64,000 nucleotides of DNA from Streptomyces sp. NRRL B-1347 (GCF_000720325.1 NZ_JOJM01000005.1:1-64000); one strand, 5' to 3'. Positions 50,600 to 60,698 are shown, counted from the stretch's first letter. The notes: generated by a model from the sequence alone, not told the origin. A program made the numbers and translations.

Positions 50600-51847
50600 A
50601 TGCCTTCCGCCACCGCCGCCGCAGCCCTGCCCGCCTCCGGAGCGCCCGCCGCGCACGCCCGGCCTCCGCTCGTCCGCTGGCTCGCCGTCGTCTCCGTCAC
50701 GATGGGGATCTTCGCCATCGTGACGGTGGAGATCCTGCCCATCGGCCTGCTGCCCGCCATCGGACGCGACTTCCGGGTCACGGACGGCACGGCGGGGCTG
50801 ATGATGACCATGCCCGGCCTGCTGGCGGCACTGTCCGCCCCTGTCGTGACCATGGCAACCGCACGTGTGGACCGGCGCACGATGCTCGGCGCCTTCATGC
50901 TGCTGCTCGCGGCCGCCAGCGCACTCGCGGCGGCCGCGCCCTCCTACTGGCTCGTGCTCGTCTCCCGCGTCGCCGTGGGCGTCACCATCGGCGGCTTCTG
51001 GTCGATAGCGGCCGGTCTTGCCGAGCGCCTCGTGCCCCGGGAGTCGGTGGCGCGGGCGAAGACGGTCATCTTCTCCGCCGTGCCCCTGGGTTCGGTGCTG
51101 GGCGTGCCCCTCGGCACCTTCGTCGGGGACGTCGCCGGGTGGCGGACCGCCTTCGCCGCCATGGGAGTCCTGACCGTGGCCGTGTGGGTGGCGATGCTGG
51201 TGCTGCTGCCTCCGCTGCCGCCCGCCGAAGCCGTGCACCCGAGGGTCCTGCGCGGACTGCTGCGCCGCTCCGGGATCCGGCTCGCGCTGCTCATGACGTT
51301 CCTCGTCGTCCTCGCGCACTTCGGCACCTATACGTACGTGGCGCCCTTCCTGGGCGAGGTGACGCAGGCGGGCCCGGGCCTCGTGACCCTCTTCCTGCTT
51401 GCGTACGGCGCGGCCGGTGTCGTCGGGAACTTCGTCGGCGGGGCGGTGGCGGCGCGTCGGCCGCGGGCCGCGTTCGCCGCCGCGGCGGGCCTGATCGCCC
51501 TGGCCACGCTGCTGTTGCCGGTCGTCGGGCGGTGGGCGGGCGGCGCGGTCGCGCTGCTCGTCGTCTGGGGAGTCGCGTACGGAGCCGTACCGGTGTGCTC
51601 GCAGACCTGGTTCGCCGTCGCGGCGCCCGGGGCTCCGGAGGCGGCCTCGGTCCTGTTCACCGCCTCCTTCCAGGCGACCTTCTCGCTGGGCGCGCTGGTC
51701 GGCGGTGCCGTGGTGGATCAGGCGTCGGTGGCCGCGGTGATGGTCTGCGGCGGTCTGGTCGCCGCGTCCGCCGTGCTGCTCGCGCGCGGCGCGGGAGGGG
51801 CGGGCGGCCCGGCGCCCACCGTGGCCGGTGAGCGCCGGGAGCCGTGA
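50600..51847 (+). CDS. MFS exporter (DHA1, AraJ-like)
   Basis: The 415-residue protein has twelve hydrophobic segments, the motif MATARVDRRTMLGAF after helix 2 and the antiporter motif SVLGVPLGTFVGDVAGW. Related proteins export sugars or drugs. The start ATG is at 50600 and the promoter must lie in the same region as the metG leader. It converges on the aldo/keto reductase with ten bases between stops. Confidence 0.84.
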   Translation: MPSATAAAALPASGAPAAHARPPLVRWLAVVSVTMGIFAIVTVEILPIGLLPAIGRDFRVTDGTAGLMMTMPGLLAALSAPVVTMATARVDRRTMLGAFMLLLAAASALAAAAPSYWLVLVSRVAVGVTIGGFWSIAAGLAERLVPRESVARAKTVIFSAVPLGSVLGVPLGTFVGDVAGWRTAFAAMGVLTVAVWVAMLVLLPPLPPAEAVHPRVLRGLLRRSGIRLALLMTFLVVLAHFGTYTYVAPFLGEVTQAGPGLVTLFLLAYGAAGVVGNFVGGAVAARRPRAAFAAAAGLIALATLLLPVVGRWAGGAVALLVVWGVAYGAVPVCSQTWFAVAAPGAPEAASVLFTASFQATFSLGALVGGAVVDQASVAAVMVCGGLVAASAVLLARGAGGAGGPAPTVAGERREP

Positions 51848-51857
51848 CGGGCGGAGG

Positions 51858-52730
51858 TCAGACCGCGGCTTGGAGCGCCTCGAACTGGGCGTCGGTGAGG
51901 GTGATCCCGGCGGCCGCGGTGTTCTGCTCCAGGTGCGCCACCCGGGACGTGCCCGGAATGGGGAGCACCACGGGGGAGCGGCGCAGCAGCCAGGCGAGGG
52001 CCAGCTGTGAGGGGGAGGCGCCCTGCTCCTTCGCGGCGGCGTCGAGCGGCCCGCCCGGGCGCGCGAGTTCGCCGGTGGCCATCGGGTACCACGGGATGAA
52101 CGCGATGTTCTCGCGCTCGGCGTACTCCAGGACGTCCTCGGAGGCGCGGTCGGCCAGGTTGTACTTGTTCTGCACGGAGACGATCTCCGCGATCGCGCGA
52201 GCCTGGGCGAGCTGCTCGACGCTCACCTCGGACAGGCCGATGTGACGGATCTTGCCTTCCTGCTGGAGCTGCACGAGCGCCCCCAGCTGGTCGGCGAGCG
52301 GCACCTGCTCGTCGATGCGGTGCAGCTGGAGCAGGTCGATGCGCTCCACGCCGAGGTGGCGCAGGCTCAACTCGGCCTGCTGGCGCAGGTACTCGGGGCG
52401 GCCGATGGGCTCCCACTCGTCCGGGCCCGGGCGGCTGAAGCCGGCCTTGGTCGCGATGACCAGGTCGTCGGCGTACGGGTGCAGCGCTTCCTTGATGAGG
52501 ACCTCGTTGACGAACGGGCCGTAGGCGTCCGCGGTGTCGATGAGGGTCACGCCGAGCTCGACGGCGCGGCGCAGTACGCGGACGGCCTCGTCCCGGTCCT
52601 TGGGCTCGCCCCAGGCGCCGGGGCCGGTCAGCTGCATGGCTCCGTAGCCGAGGCGGTGGACGGGCAGGTCACCGCCCAGGGCGAACGTGCCCGAGGCGGC
52701 GGCGGGACGCGAGGTGTTCGGGGTGCTCAT
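51858..52730 (-). CDS. Aldo/keto reductase
   Basis: The 290-residue TIM-barrel protein has the catalytic set: Asp and Tyr in [11 protein letters not shown], Lys in VIATKAGFS and His in LLQLHRIDE. Near the C-terminus [17 protein letters not shown] is the NADP-binding loop. The substrate is unknown; relatives reduce methylglyoxal and other reactive carbonyls. ATG 52730 gives a normal N-terminus. The DJ-1-type gene upstream on the same strand may share a stress role. Confidence 0.88.
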   Translation of the reverse strand: MSTPNTSRPAAASGTFALGGDLPVHRLGYGAMQLTGPGAWGEPKDRDEAVRVLRRAVELGVTLIDTADAYGPFVNEVLIKEALHPYADDLVIATKAGFSRPGPDEWEPIGRPEYLRQQAELSLRHLGVERIDLLQLHRIDEQVPLADQLGALVQLQQEGKIRHIGLSEVSVEQLAQARAIAEIVSVQNKYNLADRASEDVLEYAERENIAFIPWYPMATGELARPGGPLDAAAKEQGASPSQLALAWLLRRSPVVLPIPGTSRVAHLEQNTAAAGITLTDAQFEALQAAV

Positions 52731-52997
52731 GGGGAGCGGTCCTTTCACAGCGTACGGTCGCGACACATGGATCACAACGTACGAACGACACGGCATGGGT
52801 GACACGAGGTGTGTGCACCGAACCTATGCGCAACGGGAGGCGAAGAGCGGCTTCGGCCGGGCACCGGCAGACTGTCGGCCGGTGCCCGGCAGCCGCTCCC
52901 CACGCGCAGGTGAGGCGTCACGTCGGACAGGACAGGACGGGACAGCCCGGGACAGGGCGGGGCGGTGCGGCGCAGGACGTTCCGCCGCCCACGGCCC
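52731..52997. other. Intergenic region with hairpin and GGACA-rich tract
   Basis: Two CGTACG hexamers (52751-52756, 52778-52783) lie near the reductase start. A 13-bp hairpin follows at 52856-52890 and a GGACA/GGACG-rich simple-sequence tract at about 52923-52960. No ORF is supported. Confidence 0.5.
52856..52890 (-). terminator. 13-bp hairpin downstream of the DJ-1-type gene
   Basis: Arms 52856-52868 and 52878-52890 are exact inverse complements with a nine-base loop. It is placed to end transcription of the DJ-1-type gene before the aldo/keto reductase. Confidence 0.65.
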
Positions 52998-53696
52998 TCA
53001 GTCGGCCAGGTGCTTGAGGAGCTCGGCGGCCACCCCGGCGGAGGACGCCGGGTTCTGACCGGTGATCAGATTGCGGTCGACGACCACGTACGGGGCCCAG
53101 GGCTCGCCCTCCTCGAAGGCGGCGCCCGCCTCGACGAGACGGTCCTGGAGCAGCCACGGGGCCTTGTCCGCCAGACCGGCCTGGCTCTCCTCGGCGTTGG
53201 TGAAGCCGGTGAGGCGGTGGCCCGCGAAGGCGTTGGTGCCGTCGGCCGCGGTGGCGGCGAGGAGTGCCGCCGCGGCGTGGCACACGGTGGCGAGCGGCTT
53301 GCCCGACTCCAGCGCGCGGGCCAGCAGCCTGCCGGAGGCGGCGTTGACCGCCAGGTCCTCCATGGGGCCGTGGCCGCCGGGGTAGAAGACGGCGGCGTAG
53401 GCGTCCAGGTCCACCTCGTCGAGCGGGACCGGGGAGTTGAGCTCGGTGAAGGCGGCGAGCGCGGCGGCGGTCTCCGCGGCGCCCCGTTCGCCGCCGGTCA
53501 CCTCCGGCGCGAGGCTGGCCCGGTCCACGGGCGGTACGACGCCGCCCGGCGTGGCGACCACGATCTCGTGGCCCGCCGCCTTGAGGGCCGCGTAGGGCGT
53601 CACGGCCTCCTCGGCCCAGAAGCCCGTCGGGTGCGGGGTGCCGTCGGCGAGGGTCCAGTGCGCGGCGCCGGTCAGCACGAAAAGAATCTTCGACAT
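52998..53696 (-). CDS. DJ-1/PfpI-family protein, Hsp31/glyoxalase III-like
   Basis: The 232-residue protein has FWAEEAVTPYAALKAAGHEI, FYPGGHGPMEDLAVN and the nucleophile elbow PLATVCHAAAALL with the catalytic Cys and His. This is the Hsp31-like branch, which converts methylglyoxal to lactate without cofactor or repairs glycation damage. The ATG at 53696 is preferred over an earlier in-frame GTG-type extension. A near-perfect 24-bp palindrome lies upstream at 53749-53772. Confidence 0.86.
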   Translation of the reverse strand: MSKILFVLTGAAHWTLADGTPHPTGFWAEEAVTPYAALKAAGHEIVVATPGGVVPPVDRASLAPEVTGGERGAAETAAALAAFTELNSPVPLDEVDLDAYAAVFYPGGHGPMEDLAVNAASGRLLARALESGKPLATVCHAAAALLAATAADGTNAFAGHRLTGFTNAEESQAGLADKAPWLLQDRLVEAGAAFEEGEPWAPYVVVDRNLITGQNPASSAGVAAELLKHLAD

Positions 53697-53748
53697 GCCC
53701 CGAAGGTAGGCCGTCCCAGTCATAGGCGGCCAATAGGAGAACGAGTCG

Positions 53749-53772
53749 CTGCCATTGGATATCCGATGGCAG
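53749..53772. promoter_or_regulatory. 24-bp near-perfect palindrome in divergent promoter
   Basis: CTGCCATtGGATATCCgATGGCAG is symmetric except one base pair, with an inner GGATATCC. It lies 53 bp before the DJ-1-type start and upstream of the F420-type oxidoreductase on the other side. Confidence 0.6.
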
Positions 53773-53809
53773 GGCGGGAATGGCCAACGCCGGGCGGCCC
53801 CGCGCTCCG

Positions 53810-53833
53810 CGCCCTGTTCATCGCCCTGTTCAT
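53810..53833 (+). repeat. 12-bp tandem repeat x2
   Basis: CGCCCTGTTCAT occurs twice in direct tandem, with a partial third copy. It lies in the non-coding space before the F420-type gene. Meaning unknown. Confidence 0.7.
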
Positions 53834-53932
53834 CGCCCGTTCACAGAGAAATAGACCATCCGCTCCCGGGGTTGGAGGCACACATGCGTCGACGGCATCC
53901 GGTCGCGACGCGTCCTGGCCCTGGAGGACCTC

Positions 53933-54589
53933 ATGAAGATCGGCATCATCGGCGCGGGCGAGATCGGCGGGAACCTCACCCGCCGTCTGACCGCGCTCGG
54001 CCACGACGTGTCCGTGGCGAACTCCCGCGGCCCGCACACGCTCACCGCCCTCGCCGAGGAGACCGGGGCCACGCCCGTCACCGCGGCCGATGCGGCGCGC
54101 GGCGCCGAGGTCGTCGTCGTGACGGTCCCGCTCAAGAGCATCCCGGACCTGCCGTCGGGCCTGTTCGACGAGGCGGCCGACGGCTTCGCCGTGATCGACA
54201 CCGGCAACTACTACCCGCAGCGCGACGGCAAGATCGAGGCCATCGAGAACGGCCTGACCGAGAGCCGCTGGACCGAGCAGCACGTCGGCCACGCGGTCAT
54301 CAAGGCGTTCAACGGCACGTACGCCGCGGACATCCTCGACAAGCCGCTGCCCGCGGGCGACCCCGACCGCATGGCGCTGCCCGTGGCCGGGGACGACCAG
54401 GCGGCGAAGCGGACCGTCCGCGACCTCATCGACGCCATCGGCTTCGACACCGTCGACGCGGGCGGCATCGACGAGTCCTGGCGCCAGCAGCCCGACACCC
54501 CGGTGTACGGGCTGCGGGCGGGCACGGCGGAGGTCACGAAGGCCCTGGCGGCGGCGAGCCCGGAGCGGCCCGACACGTTCAAGGCGTAG
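53933..54589 (+). CDS. F420/NADP-oxidoreductase-fold protein
   Basis: The 218-residue protein has the Rossmann motif GIIGAGEIGGNLTRRL, VANSRGPHTL, DTGNYYPQRDG and VIKAFNGTY, the pattern of the NADP_oxidored (F420-dependent) family. The family includes F420H2:NADP oxidoreductases and many uncharacterised dehydrogenases. It is divergent from the DJ-1-type gene across a 24-bp palindrome, so the two may respond to the same electrophile stress; that is inference. Confidence 0.85.
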   Translation: MKIGIIGAGEIGGNLTRRLTALGHDVSVANSRGPHTLTALAEETGATPVTAADAARGAEVVVVTVPLKSIPDLPSGLFDEAADGFAVIDTGNYYPQRDGKIEAIENGLTESRWTEQHVGHAVIKAFNGTYAADILDKPLPAGDPDRMALPVAGDDQAAKRTVRDLIDAIGFDTVDAGGIDESWRQQPDTPVYGLRAGTAEVTKALAAASPERPDTFKA

Positions 54590-54657
54590 GCCCGGCACCG
54601 GCGGTCGGGCCGGCGTCACCTTTCGGCCTGATCGTCACCCCTGGGTAGATTGGCGCG

Positions 54658-56442
54658 ATGACGGAGGGGACGAACACCCCGGCGGGCTTGCCGCCGGCGG
54701 ATCGACGACGGGGACACGGACGACGCGGACGGGGCGGCGGGAGAGGCCGGCACGCCGCCCCGAAGCGCGGCGCCAAACCGAGGAAGGTCACTGCCGGGCC
54801 GGGGGAGGGCGGCGGGCCGAGGAGGAGGGGCGGCGGCGGTCCGGGGAAGGGCGGCGGCCTCGCCCGCTCCTCGCTCCTGATGGCCCTTGGCACCGTCGTG
54901 TCCCGCGCGACGGGCCTCATCCGCCAGGTCCTCCAGGCGGCGGCACTCGGCACCGGCCTGCTGGCCAGCACGTACAACACGGCGAACACCGTCCCGACGG
55001 GCCTGTACACCCTGCTGATCGGCGGCGCCCTCAACGCCGTGCTCGTACCGCAGCTGGTCCGCGCCCGGACGACGCAGCCCGACGGCGGCCGGGCCTACGA
55101 GCAGCGCCTGGTCACGCTCGTGCTGTGCGTGCTCGCCGCGGGCACGGCGCTCGCGGTCTGGGCGGCTCCCCAGATCGTCGGCCTGTACATGCGCGACACC
55201 CCGGAGCACCACGAGGCGTTCGAACTCACCGTCGTCTTCGCGCGGTTCCTGCTGCCGCAGATCTTCTTCTACGGGATGTTCGGCATGCTGGGGCAGGTCC
55301 TCAACGCCCGGGAGAAGTTCGGCGCGATGATGTGGACGCCCGTCCTCAACAACGTCGTCCTGATCGGCATGTTCGGCGCCTATCTGAGCCTCATGACGGC
55401 GCCGGACCGCGTCGGGGACATCACCGCCGGCCAGGTCCGCCTCCTCGGGATCGGCACGACCTGCGGCATCGCCCTCCAGGCGCTCGCCCTCATCCCGTAC
55501 GTCCGCGCGGCGGGCTTCCGCTTCCGGCCGCGGTTCGACTGGCGCGGCGCGGGCCTGCGCAAGAGCGCGCGGGCGGCCCGCTGGACCCTGCTGTTCGTCC
55601 TCGCCAACCAGGTCGCGCTCACCGTCGTCACGAACTACGCCAACGCGGCCGACCAGCAACTGCCCACCGCGGGCGCCGGATACACGGCGTACTCGTACGC
55701 GCAGACCATCTGGCTCCTGCCGCAGTCCATCGTCACCGTCTCCCTGGTCACCGCGCTGCTCCCGCGGCTGAGCACGGCGGCGGCGCAGGGGCGCACCGAC
55801 GACCTGCGCGGCGAGCTGTCGCGCGCGCTGCGCCTGACCGGGGTCGTCATCGTGCCCGCCGGGTTCTTCTTCCTCGCGCTCGGCCCGCAGACCGCGGCCC
55901 TGCTGTTCGGGCACGGCACGGCCGACGCCGCCTCCGTGCAGCCCCTCGGCCAGATGCTCCAGGCCTTCGGCCTCGGACTGATCCCGTTCTCCGCCCAGTA
56001 CTTGCTGCTGCGCGGCTTCTACGCCTTCGAGGACACGCGCACGCCGTTCTGGATGGCCGTGTGGATCGCCGCCGTGAACATCGCCCTGGCCGCCGCCTGC
56101 CACCACCTCCTCCCGGCGCGCTGGGCGGTCGTCGGCATGGCGGGCGCGTACACGCTGTCGTACGCCGTGGGCCTGCTGCTCACCGCACGGCTGCTGCGCA
56201 GGCGCCTCGGCGGGCGCATGGACGGCAAGCGCCTGCTCCGCACCTACGGCAAGCTCGGCCTGGCCGCCGCCCCCGCGGGGGCGCTGGCCTGGGCGGTCGC
56301 GCACGGCTTCGCGGCCGGGGCGGCCGCGGGCACCCTGCGGACCGCGCTCGCGCTCGCCACCGGCGCGGTCGCGATGGGCCTCGGCTATCTGCTGCTCGCC
56401 CGGCTGCTGCGGGTCGGTGAGCTGCGGCTGCGCCTGCGCTGA
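54658..56442 (+). CDS. murJ: Lipid II flippase MurJ (MviN family)
   Basis: The 594-residue protein has about fourteen hydrophobic segments and the MurJ pattern: SRATGLIRQVLQAAALGTGL, YNTANTVPTGLYTLLIGGAL, LLPQIFFYGMFGMLGQVLNA and FYAFEDTRTPFWMAVWI. MurJ flips lipid II across the membrane. The first 70 residues are Arg/Gly-rich and likely disordered. Unlike mycobacterial MviN there is no pseudokinase tail; Streptomyces often carries several copies, so it may not be the essential one. Confidence 0.87.
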   Translation: MTEGTNTPAGLPPADRRRGHGRRGRGGGRGRHAAPKRGAKPRKVTAGPGEGGGPRRRGGGGPGKGGGLARSSLLMALGTVVSRATGLIRQVLQAAALGTGLLASTYNTANTVPTGLYTLLIGGALNAVLVPQLVRARTTQPDGGRAYEQRLVTLVLCVLAAGTALAVWAAPQIVGLYMRDTPEHHEAFELTVVFARFLLPQIFFYGMFGMLGQVLNAREKFGAMMWTPVLNNVVLIGMFGAYLSLMTAPDRVGDITAGQVRLLGIGTTCGIALQALALIPYVRAAGFRFRPRFDWRGAGLRKSARAARWTLLFVLANQVALTVVTNYANAADQQLPTAGAGYTAYSYAQTIWLLPQSIVTVSLVTALLPRLSTAAAQGRTDDLRGELSRALRLTGVVIVPAGFFFLALGPQTAALLFGHGTADAASVQPLGQMLQAFGLGLIPFSAQYLLLRGFYAFEDTRTPFWMAVWIAAVNIALAAACHHLLPARWAVVGMAGAYTLSYAVGLLLTARLLRRRLGGRMDGKRLLRTYGKLGLAAAPAGALAWAVAHGFAAGAAAGTLRTALALATGAVAMGLGYLLLARLLRVGELRLRLR

Positions 56443-56605
56443 GGCGCTGACTGGCTGGAAATCGATTCTCGAATATCTGTGCGGCCGTGTCAGGCAAGGT
56501 GCCCTCGCGCTGCGTCCTGCCAGGTGTGACTGGTGCTGATCCTTCTTCCGTGAAGCGGCCCATGCCGAGAGAGACCCGACCGAGCAGACCAAGGCTGAGC
56601 AAAAC

Positions 56606-58408
56606 GTGACTGAACACAGCGGTAAGGAGCCCACGAAGGCCGAGAGCGAGGCGGGCAGGCCCGAGCGCCTGCCGGCCAAAGAGACCTGGAGCGTGCTCTA
56701 CCGGCACTTCCGGCCGCACCGCGGCGCGGTGGCGCTCGGCGCGCTGTTCACGCTCATCGGCGCGGCCACCGGTCTCGCCCAGCCCGTGGCCATCGAGGAA
56801 CTGGTCAACCGGCTGTCCGACGACGAGTCGATCTCCTCGATCCTGATCCTGCTGACCGGGCTCCTCGTCATCGGCACCGCCGTCGAGTCCATCGGCAGCT
56901 ACGTCCTCGAACGCACCGCCCAGTCCGTCGTCCTGGACTCCCGGCGCTCCCTGATACGCCGTCTGCTGCGGCTGAAGGTCAGCGAGATCGAGCGCGTACA
57001 GCCCGGCGATCTGATGTCCCGCGTCACCTCGGACACCACGCTGCTGCAGGCCGTCACGACGCAGTCGGTGGTGTCGGCGTTCTCCGGCGCCCTCACCGTC
57101 ATCGCGACCATCGTGATGATGGCCTTCATGGACGCGGTGCTGCTCGGCGTCACCCTCGGCGTGATCGTCCTCATCGGCGGTGCCACCGCCCTGGTCATGC
57201 CGCAGATCTCCAAGGCGACCGAGCGCTCCCAGGAAGCCGTCGGCATGATCTCGACCGCCCTGGAGCGCGCCTTCGGCGCCTTCCGCACCATGAAGGCCTC
57301 CGGCGCCGAGCGGCGCGAGACGGCCGCCGTGGAGGAGGCCGCCCACGAGGCGTGGCGGTACGGCGTGAAGTCCGCGAAGTGGCAGGCGGTGGCGTGGAGC
57401 TCCATGGGCTTCGCCATCCAGGTGTCGTTCCTCGCGGTGCTCGGCGTCGGCGGCGCGCGCGTCGCCAACGAGTCGATCTCCGTGGCCACCCTGGTGGCGT
57501 TCCTGATGCTGCTCTTCTACCTGATCGACCCGGTGAGCAGGCTCGTCGACGCGGTCACCCAGTACCAGGTGGGATCCGCCGCCGTCGCCCGCATCGTGCG
57601 GGCCGAGCGCATGGAGACCGAGGAGCTCGACGAGCCGTCGCCGCGCGCGGCCGGGGCGGAGAACACCCCCGCCTCCGTGGCCTTCGACGACGTCACCTTC
57701 CGCTATCAGGACGAGCTGCCCCTGGTCCACCACGGCGTGAGCTTCACCGTCCCCAGCCCCGGCATGACCGCGTTCGTCGGCCCGTCCGGCGCGGGCAAGA
57801 CCACCGTGTTCGGACTGGTCGAGCGGTTCTACGAGGCCACCGGCGGCCGCGTCCTCGTCGACGGCAAGGACGTGCGGGACTGGCCGCTCGCCGACCTGCG
57901 CGCCACCATCGGCTACGTCGAGCAGGACGCGCCCGTCCTCGCGGGCACCCTGCGCGAGAACCTCGTGTTCGCCGCCCCGGACGCCACCGAAGCCGACCTC
58001 CACGACGTCCTGGTGCGGTCCCGTCTCGACGCCCTCGTCGAGCGGCTGCCCGACGGCCTCGACACGGTCGTCGGCCACCGCGGCTCCAAGCTGTCCGGCG
58101 GCGAGCGCCAGCGCGTGGCCATCGCCCGCGCCCTGCTGCGCAAGCCCCGGCTGCTGCTCCTGGACGAGGCCACCTCGCAGCTCGACGCGGTCAACGAACT
58201 CGCGCTGCGCGACGTCGTCGCCGACGTGTCCCGCGAGGTGACGGTCCTGGTCGTCGCGCACCGCCTGTCGACGGTGACGCTCGCGGACCAGATCGTCGTC
58301 ATGGACGCGGGCCGGGTCCGCGCGACGGGCACCCACGACGAGCTCGTGGCGGAGGACCCGCTGTACGGGGAGCTGGCGGCGACGCAGTTCCTGGCGACCG
58401 CGTCCTGA
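56606..58408 (+). CDS. ABC exporter, fused permease-ATPase
   Basis: The 600-residue protein has an N-terminal six-helix exporter domain (about 35-335) and an ATPase domain with Walker [10 protein letters not shown], signature LSGGERQ, Walker [10 protein letters not shown] and the switch His in VAHRLST. It is a half-transporter that should act as a homodimer. The substrate is unknown; drug or lipid export is typical. GTG 56606 has only weak AAGG upstream. It follows murJ by 163 bp and has its own promoter region. Confidence 0.88.
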   Translation: MTEHSGKEPTKAESEAGRPERLPAKETWSVLYRHFRPHRGAVALGALFTLIGAATGLAQPVAIEELVNRLSDDESISSILILLTGLLVIGTAVESIGSYVLERTAQSVVLDSRRSLIRRLLRLKVSEIERVQPGDLMSRVTSDTTLLQAVTTQSVVSAFSGALTVIATIVMMAFMDAVLLGVTLGVIVLIGGATALVMPQISKATERSQEAVGMISTALERAFGAFRTMKASGAERRETAAVEEAAHEAWRYGVKSAKWQAVAWSSMGFAIQVSFLAVLGVGGARVANESISVATLVAFLMLLFYLIDPVSRLVDAVTQYQVGSAAVARIVRAERMETEELDEPSPRAAGAENTPASVAFDDVTFRYQDELPLVHHGVSFTVPSPGMTAFVGPSGAGKTTVFGLVERFYEATGGRVLVDGKDVRDWPLADLRATIGYVEQDAPVLAGTLRENLVFAAPDATEADLHDVLVRSRLDALVERLPDGLDTVVGHRGSKLSGGERQRVAIARALLRKPRLLLLDEATSQLDAVNELALRDVVADVSREVTVLVVAHRLSTVTLADQIVVMDAGRVRATGTHDELVAEDPLYGELAATQFLATAS

Positions 58409-58485
58409 CGCGCGGGCCGCGGCGCCGGGCGGTGGCGTGAACAAAGCCCGCGCCGGGGCCCGAGGGCATGATCTACCGTGAAGGC

Positions 58486-59286
58486 ATGACCAAGGTCACC
58501 TTCGATCGTCACGTATCCGAAATCATCACGCAGGCAGAGCAGTTGAGGACCCAGGTCAAGGACGCCGACCTCGCGGTGCCGGTGCGGACCTGCCCCGGCT
58601 GGAGCCTCGGCAACCTGCTGCGGCACGTGGGCGGCGCGCACCGCTGGGCCGAGGCCGTGGTCCGCACCCGGGCGGGCGGCCCCGTGCCCCACGACCAGGT
58701 CGACGACGTCGCGGGGGACGACGCGGCCGACGCCGCCGCGCTCGCGGACTGGGTGGTCGAGGGCGCGGCGCTCCTCGCGGACACCTTGCGCGCGGCGGGC
58801 CCCGACGCTCCGGTGTGGACGCCCGCGCCCGGCGGCACCTCGGAGTTCTGGGCGCGCCGCATGCTGTTCGAAACGGTGCTGCACCGGGCGGACGCGGCCG
58901 TCGCCGTCGGCGGTCCGTACGCCCTGGCCGCGGACGTCGCGCTGATCGGCGTGGGTGAATGGATGGAGTTCACCGTGCTGCCGCAGGTCTACGAGTCCGA
59001 TGAGCACCTGCGCGCCCTGCTCGGCCCCGGCCGCACGGTCCACTTCCACGCCACCGACGCCGAGCCCGCGAGCGCGGGGGAGTGGCTCGTCGACCTCACC
59101 GGCGACGCCATCACGACCCGGCGTACGCACGAGAAGGCCGCGGTCGCGGTCCGCGGCCCGGCCGCCGCCCTGCTGCTGGCCCTCTACCAGCGCGAGTCGG
59201 TCCTCACCGAAGGCCCCGAGGTCATCGGGGACCGGGCCCTGTTCGAGCAGTGGCGCGAGACGGTGAGCCACTGGCTGCGGAAGTGA
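58486..59286 (+). CDS. Maleylpyruvate-isomerase-family protein (mycothiol-dependent fold)
   Basis: The 266-residue protein has an N-terminal DinB-like domain with VRTCPGWSLGNLLRHVGGAH and the metal-binding His pattern (RMLFETVLHRADAAVAVG), and a C-terminal MDMPI domain (about 175-260). The family uses mycothiol in isomerase or transferase reactions. The substrate is unknown. ATG 58486 is chosen; an earlier ATG at 58468 adds six residues. Confidence 0.82.
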   Translation: MTKVTFDRHVSEIITQAEQLRTQVKDADLAVPVRTCPGWSLGNLLRHVGGAHRWAEAVVRTRAGGPVPHDQVDDVAGDDAADAAALADWVVEGAALLADTLRAAGPDAPVWTPAPGGTSEFWARRMLFETVLHRADAAVAVGGPYALAADVALIGVGEWMEFTVLPQVYESDEHLRALLGPGRTVHFHATDAEPASAGEWLVDLTGDAITTRRTHEKAAVAVRGPAAALLLALYQRESVLTEGPEVIGDRALFEQWRETVSHWLRK

Positions 59287-59381
59287 GGTCGAGCGGGTCC
59301 CTGGGCCGGGAGGGGAAGGGCGAGCCGACGGTCGGCGAGGGCTTCGCCCGCCCCCCCCGGGCCCCTGGCGGAGCTGTTCTT

Positions 59382-59463
59382 GGGCGAGCCCCATGCCTTC
59401 GGCGAGCCCTGTGAACGTGTCTTGGGTGAGCCCCGTGAACGTGTCTTCGGCGAGCCCCGTGAA
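59382..59463. repeat. 24-bp tandem repeats between the isomerase and lectin genes
   Basis: Two near-identical 24-bp units (59400-59423 and 59424-59447, four differences) are preceded by a degenerate copy and followed by a partial one. They fill the space after the isomerase gene. Role unknown. Confidence 0.75.
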
Positions 59464-59486
59464 AAGACCAGGGGCGCGGACGGCCT

Positions 59487-60005
59487 TCAGTGCGATCCGA
59501 ACCACGTGTTCTGCGCGGGATCATCCTCGGTGGCACTGTAGACAGCCCCGGACTCACGAGCGGTCAGGAAGACGTTGTAGCTGGTCAGCGCCGACATGAT
59601 GGACTTCTGGTCGTCGTTGTAGTGGAAGCGCATGCCGTCCCGCCACTCGCACCGGCTCGTCCAGACGGCGTTGTTCTCCCAGCTCTTGTTGTCGGTGGCC
59701 AGGCAGAGACCGGTCGCCTTGTTCTGGAGCTGCTTCATCGGGAACGGCCCCGAGTCGTCGCCACGCCAGTCCCACTGCTGGAAATTGCTTCCGTTGCACT
59801 TGGACATGAAGACGCTCGTCGTGCCGCCGTTGATCTTCCCGCCGGTGAGGCACTGGTTGCCGCTCAGGTAGATGTTCCTGAAGGTCCAGTACTCGGGGGC
59901 CGGAGCAGCCTGGGCGGAGGCGGGCTGCAGGACGCAGATCCCCGCTGCGAGGGCGAAGGCCGCGACTCCGGTGCTCAGACGATGCGTCATCCGTGTGGTG
60001 TGCAT
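59487..60005 (-). CDS. Secreted ricin-type beta-trefoil lectin domain protein
   Basis: The 172-residue precursor has a signal peptide (about 1-35, ending near AQAAPAPEY). The mature part has one ricin-like QxW repeat (CNGSNFQQWDW) with CLTGGKINGGTTS and GLCLATDNKSWENN-type blocks. Such domains bind carbohydrates. There is no catalytic domain, so it may be a binding protein or inhibitor. The ATG at 60005 is preferred to a TTG two codons upstream. Confidence 0.75.
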   Translation of the reverse strand: MHTTRMTHRLSTGVAAFALAAGICVLQPASAQAAPAPEYWTFRNIYLSGNQCLTGGKINGGTTSVFMSKCNGSNFQQWDWRGDDSGPFPMKQLQNKATGLCLATDNKSWENNAVWTSRCEWRDGMRFHYNDDQKSIMSALTSYNVFLTARESGAVYSATEDDPAQNTWFGSH

Positions 60006-60183
60006 GAGCAAAACCTAAAGGGCCTGCTCGGCGGGCGATCGAGGGCGAATGGGAGGAGAACCTGAGGAAAGGGGTGGGGATCGGCGAAGCGCCGGTGAAG
60101 ATTCACTTTCCCGTGCGGCGGCGGGCGACGGGAGGCCCGCCCTTCTTCGGTGTCTCTTCACCTTCCGCTCCGAGGCCGAGTGT

Positions 60184-60654
60184 TCAGGACTTCGGCGCCC
60201 CCCGGTCCACGGGCAGACCGCGCGGCTCCTTGATGCGCTTCATGATGATCTGGGAGTTGACCTCGGTGACCCCGTCCAGGGCCGTGAGCCGCTCGATCCA
60301 CAGGCGTTCGTAGGCGGCCAGGTCGGCGACCGCGATGCGCAGCAGACAGCCGGGGCTGCCGAAGAGGCGGTACGCCTCGATGACGTCGGGGATGTCCTGG
60401 AGCGCCGCCTCGAACGCCTCGACCGTCTCCCGGTCCCGGCGGACCTCGATGGAGACCAGGACCTCGAAGCCGCGGCCGACCGCCTCCGGGTCCACGACCG
60501 CGCGGTAGCCCTGGATCACCCCGTCCTGCTCCAGCTGCCGCACCCGCCGCATGCAGGGGGAGGCGCTGAGGCCGATCCGCTGCGCCAGCTCCTGGTTGCT
60601 GAGACGGCCATCCTTCTGAAGCTCACGCAAGATATCGAGATCAATCCGGTCCAT
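60184..60654 (-). CDS. Lrp/AsnC-family regulator
   Basis: The 156-residue protein has the AsnC helix-turn-helix ([40 protein letters not shown]) and a C-terminal RAM ligand domain ([40 protein letters not shown]). It is divergent from an asparaginase gene with a perfect dyad (60699-60713) between them, so it probably senses asparagine or aspartate. A GTG five codons upstream (60669) is an alternative start. Confidence 0.86.
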   Translation of the reverse strand: MDRIDLDILRELQKDGRLSNQELAQRIGLSASPCMRRVRQLEQDGVIQGYRAVVDPEAVGRGFEVLVSIEVRRDRETVEAFEAALQDIPDVIEAYRLFGSPGCLLRIAVADLAAYERLWIERLTALDGVTEVNSQIIMKRIKEPRGLPVDRGAPKS

Positions 60655-60698
60655 GGCGCAATTCTGCACTACCTGATCCGGGATCTCAGGGTTGATGT

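Noticed and set aside
54616..56679. 687-codon minus-strand ORF opposite murJ
   Set aside because: Shadow of the murJ frame, with Gln/Arg/Glu-rich low-complexity sequence.
56180..58444. 754-codon minus-strand ORF opposite the ABC exporter
   Set aside because: Shadow; the plus strand has Walker A, signature and Walker B motifs.
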